Shown here: piece after piece, positions 17,029 through 25,965 of the stretch | How the letters are laid out: each line of letters begins with the position of its first letter | Numbering within the stretch: the stretch's first letter is position 1 | Assembly (NCBI RefSeq): GCF_002096845.1 | Contig: NZ_NCVK01000012.1 | Location: 1-64,000, forward strand | Origin: Streptococcus mitis | GTDB lineage: Bacteria; Bacillota; Bacilli; Lactobacillales; Streptococcaceae | DNA: 64,000 nucleotides | Reading direction: 5' to 3' | The notes under the pieces: generated by a model | What the model was told of the DNA's origin: nothing | Databases searched by the model: none | What the model saw: the letters and a program-made list of their open reading frames with translations, nothing else | Program-made: the position numbers and the translations under genes

Positions 17029-19392
17029 TTAATTAGAAGCCATTTTATCAGGATCCGTACTCATGATATCAAACAATTGAGTACCTTGAGGAATCTTATT
17101 TTTAAAGGGAACGACAACGGAACCAGCTTTTATCAGTCCAGCCCCTTTTTCTGGATTGACTAGGTATTTTTCAAGTTCTTTTGACAAGCCTAAGAGTTGG
17201 ACCAGTTCTTCTCGGTCATTTTTTGCTTGCTTGAGAAGAATCATAAATTCACTATTTGCAATAATTCGTCTACCATTTGGATCTAACAATAAAGTTTCGA
17301 CGTTTTGGGTTATCCCAGTCGGACTAGCTCCATATTTTCTGACACGACTCCACAATTTAAAGAAGAAATCACTGGCATATTTATCTAGTAAGAGAAGCTG
17401 CATTTCATCAAAATAAATCCAGGTCTTCTTCCCTAATTTTTGATTCCGAACGACACGATTCCATATCTGATCAAAAACAACCATAAGAGCGATTTGTTTC
17501 AGCTCATCTCCTAACTTTTTAACATTATAGATTAAGAAATTAGATCCTGTCTGAATATTGGTCTTATGTGAAAAAATATCAAGAGAACCTTCGACATACA
17601 GTTCCATATCAAGTGCCAAATTCTGCGCTTCTTCTTCTGGTTGTTGACTCAAGACAAAGACCCATTCTTCCAAAGAAGGCTCTTTAAATGACTGATAAGT
17701 GAGTCTGGTAACACGGTCGATAATCGATTTTTCTCTTCCATCCATTTTCCTATCCAGTAACTTGCCGATAAAGGATAAAAGAAATTCTGATTTTACCTTT
17801 ACAGGATCTTCATCCATATTTTCCTCAGACAAGTCAAGGACATTGAGATAGGTTTGGGAATCTGGCGCAATATCAATCATTTCTCCACCAAAAGCCCGTC
17901 CAATGACACTGTACTCTGCTTCTGGATCTACGATGATAATTTCAGTATTTTCACCAGATTCCTTGATTTTAGTCGTGATAATTTCATGCTTGGTTGCCAT
18001 CCCTTTCCCAGCTCCAGATGTTCCTAAAATCAGACCAGACGGTGTATTTAATAGGCTGCGATCAATGGTAATAATATTGCTTGAGATTTGATTGATACCG
18101 TAATATTTCCCACTACGGTCTTGTAAGTCTACTGAAGTCCAAGGAGAGTTCACTGCTACATTAGATGTTAATAAACTACGTGATACTCCCTCTAAAAAAT
18201 CACAACCAAATGGCAGCAAACTATTAAAGGCTGCTTCTTGCATATATGGAAGTTTATCTATCATTAGGTCATTTGAGCCGGCCACTTGTTGGATAGTGTC
18301 TAGTGCTTGTTTGAGTTCTTCTTCATCCTGCCCAAAAACACCAATCAAGAAGACAGTTTGAAATAGTTTATCTCCTGTCTCTGTCATGGTTTTTAAGAGT
18401 TCCTCAGCTTCATCGATATTACTTTCTAATACATGGCCTACTTTTTCCAAATAGATACCTGTACGAGCAAGTTTTTGTTGTTCCCCAATCTTTTGGGATT
18501 CCATTAAGGTCTTCTTTGTTCGTAGTTTCTTCATGGCATCTGCCTTGGTCGAACTTTGAGCATGAAGGCTCACTATCAATTCCAAATCTCCTTGCATGAG
18601 GTCTCGGATAAACTGATCCCCTAATTCCATGCCGTAGTCTCTCACATAGACAATCTGCAATAAGCGGTCATTGATTTGTAGGTAATTCTTGTTTTTGAAA
18701 TCTAAGAGATTAGGCGCTATGAAGTGACGAGTTGTCTGACCCGATCTCGTTAAATCACGGTAAGAAAAAGGAAGATGGTGTTCTCCTCTAAGCATATCGG
18801 CCAACAAGTTGACACGCTCTTCTCCAGACAAGGATTCAAATCGTGCATCAATTTCTGAGAAACCACTCTTGAAATATTCTCCTATTTGGGACAAGGAACG
18901 GTAGGCTTGTTTGGGACTAGAATCCTTTCTACCAAAGCTAATCAGTTTCACAGCTGAAAAATTATTTTCACCACTGTCTAAATTCTGATTCATCATCCGA
19001 TTCAATTCTTTACGATAGGTATCATATCCATCTTCTTTTTCCTCATACAAAACACTTTGTCTAAACTTTTCTAAATTCAATCTTTTATTAAAGATGGTCA
19101 ATTGGAAGTTAGTTTGATCATCTAGGGAGTTAATCAAATCAGAATACTTCTCAATGATTGCGCCTTTATCTTCTAAACCAACGGTCTGGTAATTGACATC
19201 ACCAAGTAAATAGCTTTGTGAGAAATAATCTTCTTTTACCTGCATTAGACCATTTTGATACAGGGCTTGATAAGAGAGAGTATTAGCCGTTGATGGTAAC
19301 ACTTCCTCTTTTTTCCCTTTAACTTCTTTCTTTTTATTAGTCATTGAAGTTTTTTGTTTCTTTAATGTATTTGATTTTCTTTTCATGTTCAA
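17029..19392 (-). CDS. virB4: VirB4-like type IV secretion ATPase
   Basis: 787 residues. Walker A is LGTSGAGKGMA at about residue 457 and Walker B is WIYFDEMQLLL at about 657, with a family-typical TQNVETLL after it. The N-terminal third is the VirB4/TraC-type domain. It powers pilus or channel assembly and DNA transfer at the inner face of the membrane. The gene starts inside the end of the PrgI gene (56-base overlap), implying translational coupling. The first 28 residues are very Lys-rich. A later start is possible, but the chosen ATG lies within a compact operon and no better ribosome binding site is visible. Confidence 0.93.
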   Translation of the reverse strand: MNMKRKSNTLKKQKTSMTNKKKEVKGKKEEVLPSTANTLSYQALYQNGLMQVKEDYFSQSYLLGDVNYQTVGLEDKGAIIEKYSDLINSLDDQTNFQLTIFNKRLNLEKFRQSVLYEEKEDGYDTYRKELNRMMNQNLDSGENNFSAVKLISFGRKDSSPKQAYRSLSQIGEYFKSGFSEIDARFESLSGEERVNLLADMLRGEHHLPFSYRDLTRSGQTTRHFIAPNLLDFKNKNYLQINDRLLQIVYVRDYGMELGDQFIRDLMQGDLELIVSLHAQSSTKADAMKKLRTKKTLMESQKIGEQQKLARTGIYLEKVGHVLESNIDEAEELLKTMTETGDKLFQTVFLIGVFGQDEEELKQALDTIQQVAGSNDLMIDKLPYMQEAAFNSLLPFGCDFLEGVSRSLLTSNVAVNSPWTSVDLQDRSGKYYGINQISSNIITIDRSLLNTPSGLILGTSGAGKGMATKHEIITTKIKESGENTEIIIVDPEAEYSVIGRAFGGEMIDIAPDSQTYLNVLDLSEENMDEDPVKVKSEFLLSFIGKLLDRKMDGREKSIIDRVTRLTYQSFKEPSLEEWVFVLSQQPEEEAQNLALDMELYVEGSLDIFSHKTNIQTGSNFLIYNVKKLGDELKQIALMVVFDQIWNRVVRNQKLGKKTWIYFDEMQLLLLDKYASDFFFKLWSRVRKYGASPTGITQNVETLLLDPNGRRIIANSEFMILLKQAKNDREELVQLLGLSKELEKYLVNPEKGAGLIKAGSVVVPFKNKIPQGTQLFDIMSTDPDKMASN

Positions 19393-19696
19393 GTCCTTTC
19401 TTTCCTGTAATTGTGCGTAGAGGAACCGTTAGTTCAAAATGAAGATGGTATTTCAAATAATGTTCAAAATATAAATCATTGGGTTTATAGACTCCAAAAA
19501 GCATGAGGGGGATGGTAAAGGCAAACACAAAACCGTAAACAAACCAATCTCCAAATTGCCAGAAAAAGAGATTCAAGCCCAAAACAATAATTGTGACAAT
19601 AAAGGCCGGTAAAACAAAGATGATTTGCCTTGTAGTGAAGCCTAACCAAGCCCTATGTTGGTATTTTGAGATGTCTTTAAAGACACGTGTATTCAT
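19337..19696 (-). CDS. PrgI-family conjugation membrane protein
   Basis: 119 residues with two adjacent hydrophobic segments (IIFVLPAFIVTIIVLGLNLFF and FVYGFVFAFTIPLMLFGVY) after a short cytosolic N-terminus. This is the architecture of PrgI/VirB3-like proteins, which sit beside VirB4 in Gram-positive type IV secretion systems. A ribosome binding site (AAGGAAAG) precedes the ATG. The order PrgI-VirB4 is the usual one. Confidence 0.85.
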   Translation of the reverse strand: MNTRVFKDISKYQHRAWLGFTTRQIIFVLPAFIVTIIVLGLNLFFWQFGDWFVYGFVFAFTIPLMLFGVYKPNDLYFEHYLKYHLHFELTVPLRTITGKKGLEHEKKIKYIKETKNFND

Positions 19697-19749
19697 GACT
19701 TTCCTTTCTAAAAAGGCTAAGAAGCATTCACTTCCTAGCCTTTATCTAA

Positions 19750-20604
19750 TTACATACCTAAGATTGAGCGAGCCGTACGTTGAGAACCAACGAGGGCAAT
19801 AATCAGTAAGATAGCTTGTACCAAACTACCAAACATAATCGCAAGTGATTGCAAGACTCCTGCACCATTTGAAACTGCTATTTTCCCAGCAGATTCAAAC
19901 AAAGGAACAAGAGAAACAATCAGAAAAATAAGAACCCCTTGTACTGCATAGACCATAATATTTTTTAAATAGCCAATACCAATAGACTTCCACTCATCGC
20001 TTAAAAATGTTGGAATCGTAAGAGGGGCAAATGGAATCATAAGGTAGAGTTGAATAAATCGAATAGATACCAAAAGATTGACCATGGCTGCACTTACTAT
20101 CCGAACAAGCCAAATGAGGAGGGCGAAAAATCCTACAATCATCCGACCAATAAAGCCTGAACCTTTTAATCCAGAGATGGTATCATACTTTGCCCCACCG
20201 TGAGCCACAATCGAAGCCACTTGTTCAATGGCATGACTCGCAATCCCGATGATGGCTTCTACAATGACGGTAGTGTTGGTAATTACAACTGCGACCATAA
20301 TATAACTAATCAACATCGGGGCTAATGCTTCAAAGGTCATCGCTCCACCTGAGTTAGCAATTTTCTTTGCCATCTTCGAAAATTCTAAGATGAGAACAAC
20401 TGATAAAATCGCAACTCCAAGAGGCTGCATGACACTTTTAGTAATACTAGACATATAAGTCCAAACTGTTGGATTGTAGCTAGATAGGGATTTAATCAGA
20501 TCTACCGTAGATTGTAAATCTACATTAAATCCTTCAAATAAATTTTCAGCTGATATTTTTTCAGATGCAAGGTAAACAAAGGGTGAGACTAAACTAAGAT
20601 TCAT
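19750..20604 (-). CDS. VirB6/TrbL-like polytopic conjugation protein
   Basis: 284 residues with about six hydrophobic segments (for example VAILSVVLILEF, MLISYIMVAVVITNTTVIV, FFALLIWLVRIVSAAMVNLLV, NIMVYAVQGVLIFLIVSLV, LVQAILLIIALVG). These are the marks of the VirB6/TrbL-like channel protein of Gram-positive conjugation systems. An AGGAGG lies about 12 bases before the ATG; a nearer ATG is out of frame and stops after two codons. It sits between the Maff2 protein and PrgI. Confidence 0.82.
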   Translation of the reverse strand: MNLSLVSPFVYLASEKISAENLFEGFNVDLQSTVDLIKSLSSYNPTVWTYMSSITKSVMQPLGVAILSVVLILEFSKMAKKIANSGGAMTFEALAPMLISYIMVAVVITNTTVIVEAIIGIASHAIEQVASIVAHGGAKYDTISGLKGSGFIGRMIVGFFALLIWLVRIVSAAMVNLLVSIRFIQLYLMIPFAPLTIPTFLSDEWKSIGIGYLKNIMVYAVQGVLIFLIVSLVPLFESAGKIAVSNGAGVLQSLAIMFGSLVQAILLIIALVGSQRTARSILGM

Positions 20605-20620
20605 GTCATTGTTTATCCTC

Positions 20621-20863
20621 CTAAATTGAAATTTGAGTTACAAAGGCTCCAGCAGCCCCTACCATAACACCACCGACAATTTCCAGAATGGCATTCCGAA
20701 CACCTGGTCCACCATCTTTAATGTTGGTTGCAAGGTTGACAATCCCCACAACAACGAGAAAGGCACCAACTGCAATCAATCCCTTCTGTAACAAAGACAT
20801 AGCTTGTGCAAACATAGCACTTGCGTCTACTCCATAAACAAAACCTTTAAAATGCGTAATCAT
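20621..20863 (-). CDS. Maff2-family small membrane protein
   Basis: 80 residues with two hydrophobic segments (LIAVGAFLVVVGIVNLAT and AILEIVGGVMVGAAGAFVT) flanking a Gly/Asn turn (DGGPGVRN). This matches the Maff2-like small proteins of Tn5252-type elements, placed where other systems carry the pilin-like VirB2/TrbC. Whether it is a true pilin equivalent is not established. Ribosome binding site AGAGGAAA. The gene lies between VirD4 and the VirB6-like protein in one operon. Confidence 0.8.
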   Translation of the reverse strand: MITHFKGFVYGVDASAMFAQAMSLLQKGLIAVGAFLVVVGIVNLATNIKDGGPGVRNAILEIVGGVMVGAAGAFVTQISI

Positions 20864-20883
20864 CTATTTCCTCTTTTCTATTT

Positions 20884-22764
20884 TTATTTTAAACTAGATT
20901 CAAAAGTTAAATCACGAATTCTAAGGCCTTCAAGATGATTTTCTTGTCTTTGATTCAAAGGATTGATTTGATAGTTCCACCACCGTTCATCGGTTTCTTG
21001 ATTGGCTAGGTACTTCCAGTTTGGATGCTTGGTTGAATTGTATTTTTTGCTTTTAAAGACAGGCATATTAGCAATTCGAACCAAGCATTCATGCCGTTTC
21101 ATATTTCCGATCTCATCTGGTGTCATTAAATCACGAGCAATCTTTTGATGAGAAAGGGATCCTGAACCTGTCTGGCCAAAGGAACGACTAGTATTTCGAA
21201 CATCAATGGTTTGTTTACCGAGTAATCCACTCATAAATTTAAAGGTATCTTCATCATTACCACCTAAGTAGACTAAGCTATCACAGTTCCCCAAAATAGT
21301 TTTCCAAGCTTCTTTTTCTTTATAGAGCCCTTGAAGTTGGGCAATATTTTGTAGAATGGGAACGAGACTCATATTCCGTGAACGGACTGTTGAGGTTTGT
21401 TCAGCAAAATCTGGGATTTCTCCGATATTTGCGAACTCATCTAAGTAAACTCTCACATGAAGAGGCAATTGACCCTTAAAATCAATATCTGCTTGTCTTG
21501 TTAGGGTTTGAAATACGGTTGAAAAAAAGAGGGCTGAAAGAAAGCGAAAGGTACTATCGTTATCTGGGATAACTAAGTACACCATTGATTTTTCCTTGCC
21601 CCATGTCTTCATATCAAGGGTATCTCTTTTGGTCAAATCCATGACACTTTGAATATTGAAGAGGGCAAATTTAGCAGTGGTTACAGCAACAACAGAATCC
21701 AGAGTCTTATCCTTATAATTTTGGAAATCTGCCCAATTTCGCATGGTAAAATTTTCAGTCCCATACTTTTTAGCATAATTTTCAAATAGAATTTCTAAGA
21801 CACTTTTTTCTTGGTTTTCACCCTTGGATAAGTGTTTAATGAGTTTTGAGATTTCAGCAAAACTTGGATAACGCCCTCGTTTTTTTCGCTCTTCCACTTC
21901 TTTTTTTTGACGTTTCAACAAGTTTTGGTATTCTGTTTGACTTAAACGACTTTCTTCTATGAGCTGTTCTCTTGTTTTAGGTGGGTTATAGAAATCGACC
22001 AAGTAGGAGGCTAAAGCTCGTACCAAAGTCATAGAAGCTTCATCCCAAAATGGATCACTACGAGATCCAGAGCCTTTGGTGTTGTTAAAATAAACCGTCA
22101 GCATGCGATTCAAATCATTTTCTGTCTCTATATAGCGAAAAGGATTGAAGCCATCTGAGTTCTTCATATTGACTAAATCTAACACCTTTACTTGGTAGCC
22201 ATGTTCTAAAAAGAGTTTGCCTGTTTTCTCGGCCAAGTGATCTTTAGGATCCACTACAATATTAGAGCTATTCATCTGAATCAGATTGGGTTTCACAAAG
22301 CGAAATGTCTTCCCACTTCCTGAACCTCCGATCACCGCAATATTCTTATTTCTATCATATTGAGGTGGTTTTTTATCTAATAATGTCAAACGAACATCTT
22401 GTGCTAAGATCGTATCATGAGAAAATTCCTTACCGTAAAAGAGCTTCTTTTCTTTTAGAGTTCCAAAACGGGCGCTCCCATATTCTACTCCTTCTCGGTA
22501 TTGTTTTTTACCAGTCTCTAAATAGAGATAAACCAGCAACATCATCACAAAACCTAGTAGAAAAAAAGCACTTGATTTTCCAGTAAATGAAATATTCCAT
22601 GGCGACTGAAGAACTTCATCTTGACCTTCCATTAGAAGATGAGTCCATTTATCTAAGGTATTTCCAGTATAGGAATCATACAAAAGCGTCAAACGATGAA
22701 AAAGATAGCCTAGTAAGATACCTAACAGTGAGAATAGTAGGAATTTTTTTCCACTGTACATCAT
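20884..22764 (-). CDS. virD4: VirD4/TraG-like coupling protein
   Basis: 626 residues with two N-terminal membrane segments (FLLFSLLGILLGYLF and SAFFLLGFVMMLLVYLYL), Walker A GGSGSGKTFRF at about residue 145, and Walker B VRVYLDEFANIG at about 440, followed by SRNMSLVPILQNIAQL. It is the ATPase that docks the relaxase-DNA complex to the transfer channel. Its ATG overlaps the stop of the preceding gene by 4 bases. Length and motifs are complete. Confidence 0.93.
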   Translation of the reverse strand: MMYSGKKFLLFSLLGILLGYLFHRLTLLYDSYTGNTLDKWTHLLMEGQDEVLQSPWNISFTGKSSAFFLLGFVMMLLVYLYLETGKKQYREGVEYGSARFGTLKEKKLFYGKEFSHDTILAQDVRLTLLDKKPPQYDRNKNIAVIGGSGSGKTFRFVKPNLIQMNSSNIVVDPKDHLAEKTGKLFLEHGYQVKVLDLVNMKNSDGFNPFRYIETENDLNRMLTVYFNNTKGSGSRSDPFWDEASMTLVRALASYLVDFYNPPKTREQLIEESRLSQTEYQNLLKRQKKEVEERKKRGRYPSFAEISKLIKHLSKGENQEKSVLEILFENYAKKYGTENFTMRNWADFQNYKDKTLDSVVAVTTAKFALFNIQSVMDLTKRDTLDMKTWGKEKSMVYLVIPDNDSTFRFLSALFFSTVFQTLTRQADIDFKGQLPLHVRVYLDEFANIGEIPDFAEQTSTVRSRNMSLVPILQNIAQLQGLYKEKEAWKTILGNCDSLVYLGGNDEDTFKFMSGLLGKQTIDVRNTSRSFGQTGSGSLSHQKIARDLMTPDEIGNMKRHECLVRIANMPVFKSKKYNSTKHPNWKYLANQETDERWWNYQINPLNQRQENHLEGLRIRDLTFESSLK

Positions 22765-23249
22765 CTCACCATCTCTTTCTGTTTGACGGCTCCTTCTTGT
22801 CTAAAGGTAATTTGGGATTTAGCCTCATCAATTGCTTGGTCTAATGACTTATCCATGGTAAAATCAGCTAATTTCTCCGGATCATTAACCATTTTTTCTA
22901 ACAGATGGTCTAAATGATTGTCTAGAATCGAACGGTCTTTCGTGTAGAAATGTAGAGAATCCCCTTGCCAAGCGATGGCCAAAGGAATCTCTTCTTTTTC
23001 TAAAAAAGCTTTAAATTTCTCTATATCAATTGGTTTGTCTAAAAAATCTTTTTTCAGATTAATCGTATCAATCGAATAAGGAGATTGTAGCAATTCTTCT
23101 AATTTCTGCACTCCTATCTTATAGGCGGAATCCTGTGCTAAAGCCTGACGTCTAGACCATTCTAGAATCTTTAAAAGACTTTTTACAGTAAATAAAAGAC
23201 TACGCTCAGCATATTGAACTGCCATTCGTTCCTGTTGTTCAGAGGACAT
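22761..23249 (-). CDS. PcfB-like (DUF3801-type) conjugation accessory protein
   Basis: 162 residues from the ATG at 23249, chosen because AAGGAGG lies six bases before it; the frame is open to 23270, but that ATG has no ribosome binding site. The product is a soluble helical protein (QYAERSLLFTVKSLLKILEW) with the length and position, immediately before the coupling protein, of PcfB/DUF3801 proteins. PcfB of pCF10 helps recruit the relaxosome to the coupling protein. The family assignment is mainly by context. Confidence 0.65.
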   Translation of the reverse strand: MSSEQQERMAVQYAERSLLFTVKSLLKILEWSRRQALAQDSAYKIGVQKLEELLQSPYSIDTINLKKDFLDKPIDIEKFKAFLEKEEIPLAIAWQGDSLHFYTKDRSILDNHLDHLLEKMVNDPEKLADFTMDKSLDQAIDEAKSQITFRQEGAVKQKEMVR

Positions 23250-23538
23250 CTGATGCCTCCTTCTTAACAAATAGCAGCTTTCCTTCTTTATAACGATAAG
23301 CTATCAATTTCTGACGTTGCTTAATTGACTTGACAACCTGCAGTAGATCTCTCGAATAAGGTTCTCGAAGAGTAACTTCTACTGCTTTCCCATCAAAGAT
23401 ACCAACACGTTTAAATTCAATGTAGTCTTTTTTGAGATGTCCTAAGCCCATACCAAAAGGAAAGTGATGAATCAATTGGATGGTACAACCACCTTTATTT
23501 CCCATTTGTTTCAAATCATACAAGTTTACTACCTTCAT
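23239..23538 (-). CDS. Conserved ICE protein of unknown function
   Basis: 99 residues, soluble and basic, starting MKVVNLYDLKQMGNKGGCTI, with AAGGAG before the ATG. It overlaps the next gene by 11 bases. It is the first gene of the conjugation operon, directly behind the structured leader RNA. I recognise no catalytic or DNA-binding motif. Confidence 0.75.
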   Translation of the reverse strand: MKVVNLYDLKQMGNKGGCTIQLIHHFPFGMGLGHLKKDYIEFKRVGIFDGKAVEVTLREPYSRDLLQVVKSIKQRQKLIAYRYKEGKLLFVKKEASDVL

Positions 23539-23589
23539 GATTAACTCCTTTATCTAGTTTGTCGCATCGTTTAAGTCTGGTAACGATAA

Positions 23590-23695
23590 ACTCCGTGTCT
23601 GTTAGAAAATTCTCACACACGTCTTGTGCCAGTTGCCCTTCTCAGGGAAATACTCTCAGTCCCTACTTACACAGGCACGCTAATCAAGACGGAGT
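23590..23695 (-). ncRNA. Structured leader RNA of the conjugation operon (candidate)
   Basis: In minus orientation, CGTCTT (23691-23686) can pair with AAGACG (23625-23620). Inside it GTGCC (23678-23674) pairs with GGCAC (23630-23626), and inside that AGGGA (23664-23660) pairs with TCCCT (23648-23644). A competing pairing, ACTCCGT (23695-23689) with ACGGAGT (23596-23590), shares bases with the first stem, so two mutually exclusive folds are possible. The element lies between a TATAAT at 23731-23726 and the first conjugation gene at 23538. I cannot assign it to a known riboswitch class. Confidence 0.5.
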
Positions 23696-23725
23696 GGATT
23701 CAATTTTCAAAGAACAGGTAGCTTT

Positions 23726-23731
23726 ATTATA
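23726..23731 (-). promoter_or_regulatory. Candidate -10 box of the conjugation operon
   Basis: A perfect TATAAT (minus strand), about 190 bases before the first conjugation gene and downstream of the abiEii terminator. No good -35 box is visible 16-18 bases upstream, which would suit an activated or weak promoter. Confidence 0.4.
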
Positions 23732-23778
23732 GATAAGAGTAGTTGAAATTTTTATCACATTTTTGAGGCTGTTGGAAT

Positions 23779-23814
23779 AAAAAAAAGCAACTCACTGCTT
23801 TACGAATGAGTTAC
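23779..23814 (-). terminator. Terminator after abiEii
   Basis: AACTCA / TGAGTT stem extended by weaker pairs (23787-23814), followed in minus orientation by eight T residues (23786-23779). It separates the AbiE pair from the conjugation operon. Confidence 0.75.
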
Positions 23815-23821
23815 TTTTGTA

Positions 23822-24658
23822 CTAAAATATTTGTTGCATAATTTCCCTAATAACCTGAACAGAGTTATCAAATGAGATATCTTTAGCATACTTAAATTGG
23901 CGTTGATAACGAATCCATAGCTCTTTCTGATAATCAGAAATTTCAATTCCTCTCACTTGTTCTTTCCAATTATAAATAGTTTCTTTACTTTTACGTTTTT
24001 CTGCCGTATTCTCAAGTGCATTTTTTAATACTTCTAGATTAATCTCTTCTTTTCTAAGTTTATACAAGGTGAAAAGATCATATCGATCACGTGGGCGTGT
24101 CGAAGCTAATCCCCTACTGATGATTGTTTCTAACTTTTCAGCAAGTACAGTCTCTAGATTATATGTCCATATCTTGATGCTTTCATTAGTAAAGATAGAA
24201 GTCATTGAATAAGTTATTTCTCTTGGTGTGATCTTATCACCAGTAGTAATATCAATAAAAACAACCTCTTTTAATGTATCAAAAGCCGCATTTAATTTTA
24301 ATGAAAATCCTCCATATTCATCATCTTGGCGAATAGGTTCTAGCTTATCTACTGAAAATGAAAAACCATCAGTTTTAGAACAAAGAATCTCTTCAAAGAT
24401 ATCAATCAAATTTTCTCTGCTCATTTCGGTTCCCTTCAGAGTGACATCTAAATCCATTGTAGTTCGCTTATCTAGTCCAATCATTTGACCTATTAGATAC
24501 CCTCCTTTTACAATGAAGGAATCTCTATAAGAACTAGTAGAAATCAGCTTTAACACTTGCTCAATTAAATAATGTTGTTGTACTTGTTGAGCTGGAATTC
24601 CCTTATCTTTTGAAATATTTTTGATTTTTGCTTTAAAGCTATTCGCATTTGAAAACAT
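23822..24658 (-). CDS. abiEii: AbiEii-type nucleotidyltransferase toxin
   Basis: 278 residues. The nucleotidyltransferase signature is VKGGYLIGQM followed by RTTMDLDVTLKG, with later LETVLAEKLETI and RPRDRYDLFTLYKL, the conserved blocks of the AbiEii/AbiGii family (PF08843). Such toxins transfer nucleotides, in studied homologues to tRNA 3' ends, and cause abortive infection. The start overlaps the antitoxin stop by one base (TAATG). Together they form a complete type IV AbiE system carried as ICE cargo. Confidence 0.9.
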   Translation of the reverse strand: MFSNANSFKAKIKNISKDKGIPAQQVQQHYLIEQVLKLISTSSYRDSFIVKGGYLIGQMIGLDKRTTMDLDVTLKGTEMSRENLIDIFEEILCSKTDGFSFSVDKLEPIRQDDEYGGFSLKLNAAFDTLKEVVFIDITTGDKITPREITYSMTSIFTNESIKIWTYNLETVLAEKLETIISRGLASTRPRDRYDLFTLYKLRKEEINLEVLKNALENTAEKRKSKETIYNWKEQVRGIEISDYQKELWIRYQRQFKYAKDISFDNSVQVIREIMQQIF

Positions 24659-25248
24659 TAAGATAGCACCTCCGTATAAGATTGTAACTTATCAGTTACT
24701 TTAAATAACTGGGCATAATAAAATAATTTGTGTAAATGAATTTGATTCTGTTGAAAATATTTCTTAAATGCTGGTGCAATAATTTGAAGATCCACCTGAT
24801 GAACTGGTCTTAGACACTCGACCAAAACTCGTTCAACTTCATAAACTTTAATAAATTGACCAGGAAGACGCTCTATTTCAATAATTCCCTCACTATAGTG
24901 AGAACGTAAAATAATAGGACATATATCTGCTTCCTTAATGTTTTTGGTATTCGTACCATAAGGAAAACTCATCGTCATGTTAAAAGGGATAGTCAAAGAT
25001 AAACCATGTAACCAAAGTGCTGTCTCCAAAGAAAAGATTCCCTTTGGAAATCGATACTGAAGGACAAACCACTCATCTAAATAAATATCAGGTAAGCGAT
25101 ATAAGCCTTTTTCTTCAGCATCGATTTTTCCTTCTGTAACCATTTTTAATAAGGTTTTGTAGTGTAAATTTTCATCTATTACTTGTTTAAAAGTTAAAAA
25201 ACCATACTGATTGAAAGAGTTCATCAGTTTCTCTCTTTTATCAACCAT
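24658..25248 (-). CDS. abiEi: AbiEi-type antitoxin / autorepressor
   Basis: 196 residues from the ATG at 25248, chosen because AAGGAG lies seven bases before it; the longer frame to 25302 would place the start inside the operator. The N-terminal winged helix (QYGFLTFKQVID, LLKMVTEGKIDAEEKGLYRL) and the conserved LETALWLHGLS with a Tyr/Phe-rich C-terminal domain identify the AbiEi family. In studied systems AbiEi represses its own promoter cooperatively at inverted repeats; one such repeat is present at 25274-25302. Confidence 0.88.
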   Translation of the reverse strand: MVDKREKLMNSFNQYGFLTFKQVIDENLHYKTLLKMVTEGKIDAEEKGLYRLPDIYLDEWFVLQYRFPKGIFSLETALWLHGLSLTIPFNMTMSFPYGTNTKNIKEADICPIILRSHYSEGIIEIERLPGQFIKVYEVERVLVECLRPVHQVDLQIIAPAFKKYFQQNQIHLHKLFYYAQLFKVTDKLQSYTEVLS

Positions 25249-25273
25249 ATCATTCTCCTTTCTTAGAAACAAA

Positions 25274-25302
25274 ATGCTAACATCCTCTATATATGTTAGC
25301 AT
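25274..25302. promoter_or_regulatory. AbiE operator: 10-bp inverted repeat
   Basis: ATGCTAACAT at 25274-25283 and its exact complement at 25293-25302, 9 bases apart. The half-site centres are 19 bases apart, about two helical turns. It lies 26 bases upstream of the abiEi ATG and overlaps a plausible promoter (TTGATT, 17 bases, TAACAT, minus strand), as expected for an autorepressor site. Confidence 0.75.
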
Positions 25303-25375
25303 TTTATTTCTTTAAAATCAATTCATTTATTTTTTATTTCAAAATTAACCCATACGTAAGACGGACCAGCTATTA

Positions 25376-25963
25376 TTAAAGAAAAAATAAGACATAGACT
25401 GATAGATTCCACACTAAATGTAGCCCCATACTGCCCCATAAGTCAGATTTATAGCGTACAAGCCCTAAAAACATCCCAAGTGAAACATACAAACACCAAG
25501 CTAGAATGGTTCCTGGATGATGAGCTAAAGCGAACAAAACACTTGTCAACGCAATTCTGATATCTAATTTTTTGACCAAGTTCCATAAAATTTCTCGATA
25601 CAAAAATTCTTCAACCATACTCGCATTGATTAAGAACAATAAAAATGAAAACCAAGGAACCTGATGTTGAAGGCCAATTAAGTTTGCTTGATTCGTGCTT
25701 CCTTGAGCATGGATTAGGCTAAAACATAGACTTATAATCAGTAGGCTAATGAATCCAATACCAAACCACTTTATCCTAATTTTCATATTGACCTTGACCA
25801 CTTGTTTTCGTTGATCATACATCCATAAAAAAGAAATGAGCGACCCACAATAGAGAATCTCTAGTATAGTTAACTCACCGATACAAAGCAATTTCAGTAA
25901 GTAAAGGGATACCAATAGGACATTTACTTGTTGGAATATATAAACTGGAATTATTCTTTTCAT
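25376..25963 (-). CDS. CPBP-family intramembrane glutamic protease
   Basis: 195 residues, about six membrane segments. The family motifs are present: MVEEFLYREILW (EExxxR) and LFALAHHPGTI (second catalytic block with His), then a final helix with MGLHLVWN. CPBP enzymes cleave within membranes; in Gram-positives some process or confer immunity to bacteriocins, but no bacteriocin gene is visible here. GGAGG lies before the ATG, and the gene begins two bases after the 77-residue gene. Confidence 0.85.
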   Translation of the reverse strand: MKRIIPVYIFQQVNVLLVSLYLLKLLCIGELTILEILYCGSLISFLWMYDQRKQVVKVNMKIRIKWFGIGFISLLIISLCFSLIHAQGSTNQANLIGLQHQVPWFSFLLFLINASMVEEFLYREILWNLVKKLDIRIALTSVLFALAHHPGTILAWCLYVSLGMFLGLVRYKSDLWGSMGLHLVWNLSVYVLFFL

Positions 25964-25965
25964 AG

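Noticed and set aside
23590-23695. TPP riboswitch
   Set aside because: A CTGAGA is present, but the second conserved block (ACCTGATCTGG-like) is missing and the downstream genes have no link to thiamine.
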